Translations under genes and position numbers: made by a program
The notes under the pieces: generated by a model
What the model was told of the DNA's origin: nothing
The model's database searches: none
What the model saw: the letters and a program-made list of their open reading frames with translations, nothing else
In this document: piece by piece, positions 63,763-64,000 of the stretch
Layout of the letters: each line of letters begins with the position of its first letter
Numbering within the stretch: the stretch's first letter is position 1
From: Methanosphaera stadtmanae
Lineage (GTDB): Archaea > Methanobacteriota > Methanobacteria > Methanobacteriales > Methanobacteriaceae
Direction: 5' to 3'
Length of the DNA stretch: 64,000 nucleotides
Assembly: GCA_015062805.1 (NCBI GenBank)
Contig: SUTQ01000003.1
Span: 105,946-169,945 of the forward strand

Positions 63763-64000
63763 CTTTTTCCTTTTTTTATCTTTTTTTTATAAAATGAGTG
63801 TCCGACATAATTATCTTTTTTTGTTGTTTAGTATTACTATTTTTTAGATGTAATGATTTTATTTTTTATTATTTGTATTAATTATTTTATTACTTCTCAT
63901 GACCCCTTTTTGATTACTTATCCTGCTTGGATTATTTTTATATGTGATAATATTATATAATATTATTATGAAATCATGATTTTATTTATATAATTTAATA
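63763..64000. other. Terminal intergenic region after ftsY
   Basis: T-runs at 63771-63792 (seven and eight T) close the ftsY message. The remaining 200 bases are AT-rich and hold no gene that I can see before the window ends. Confidence 0.5.

Noticed and set aside
1..64000. CRISPR arrays, complete insertion sequences, rRNA genes, prophage
   Set aside because: No regularly spaced repeats, transposase or integrase genes, rRNA or phage structural genes were seen.

Overview
The window is AT-rich and archaeal, and looks like Methanosphaera (Methanobacteriales), close to M. stadtmanae. I infer this from the gene set, not from a database search. It holds archaeal translation genes (NAC, aIF6, S19e, L39e, L31e, LX, prefoldin alpha, RNase P component 4, PDCD5-like protein), archaeal PheT, archaeal phosphopantothenate synthetase and Dph6. 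It also has a class I HMG-CoA reductase for archaeal lipids and a giant surface protein with pseudomurein-binding-like repeats. Ribosome binding sites resemble GGAGGTGAT, and TTG starts are common.

Layout. 1-4.1 kb: partial pheT (minus strand), a small membrane protein, an HTH regulator with a Cys-rich tail, a bacterial-type glutamate-cysteine ligase and a flavin reductase-like protein. 4.1-13 kb: a surface-glycan region with RfbC, UDP-galactopyranose mutase, GT4, a flippase, GT8, GT2, an Fe-S flavoprotein, and a DPM1-like GT2 beside a DUF2304 protein. 13-20.8 kb: NAC, then a NYN-type ribonuclease overlapped closely by a membrane-anchored protein with a GGDD palm-like motif, a Ser-rich exported protein, and argJ-argB-(RNase HIII-like)-argC. 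20.8-24.8 kb: three flavodoxin-like genes in tandem, then secF-secD. 24.8-31.3 kb: coenzyme A synthesis (PPS), a UPF0200 kinase whose tail is overprinted by an RNA-binding protein gene, dph6, two membrane or surface proteins of unknown role, an M42 peptidase and a Yip1-type protein. 31.3-35 kb: two Isf-type flavoproteins, an HxlR regulator, two related proteins of unknown function and a QueG-like Fe-S protein. 35-43.2 kb: uvrC, opposed to uvrB-uvrA, and a metallo-beta-lactamase fold hydrolase. 43.2-52.5 kb: tRNA-Thr(CGT), aroC, an unknown gene, aroD, an unknown gene, sucD, hmgA, a VIT1-like transporter, thrC, a SpoIIM-like protein and an AK6/Fap7-type kinase. 52.6-57.2 kb: a frameshifted adhesin-like giant gene followed by an overlapping small membrane protein. 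57.2-57.8 kb: an empty AT-rich stretch starting with an inverted repeat. 57.8-63.8 kb: a translation and protein-targeting cluster from rnp4 to ftsY.

Most points of interest are small-scale. Several genes lack a well-placed ATG/GTG/TTG start and seem to start at ATT (clearest at 32508 and in aroD). An 8-T run splits the adhesin reading frame, which suggests phase variation or decay. The C-terminal end of that adhesin resembles a pre-toxin module and is followed at once by a possible immunity-type membrane protein. The NYN nuclease plus GGDD palm protein pair is the best candidate here for an undescribed nucleotide-signalling or RNA-related system. No CRISPR array or complete insertion sequence was seen.
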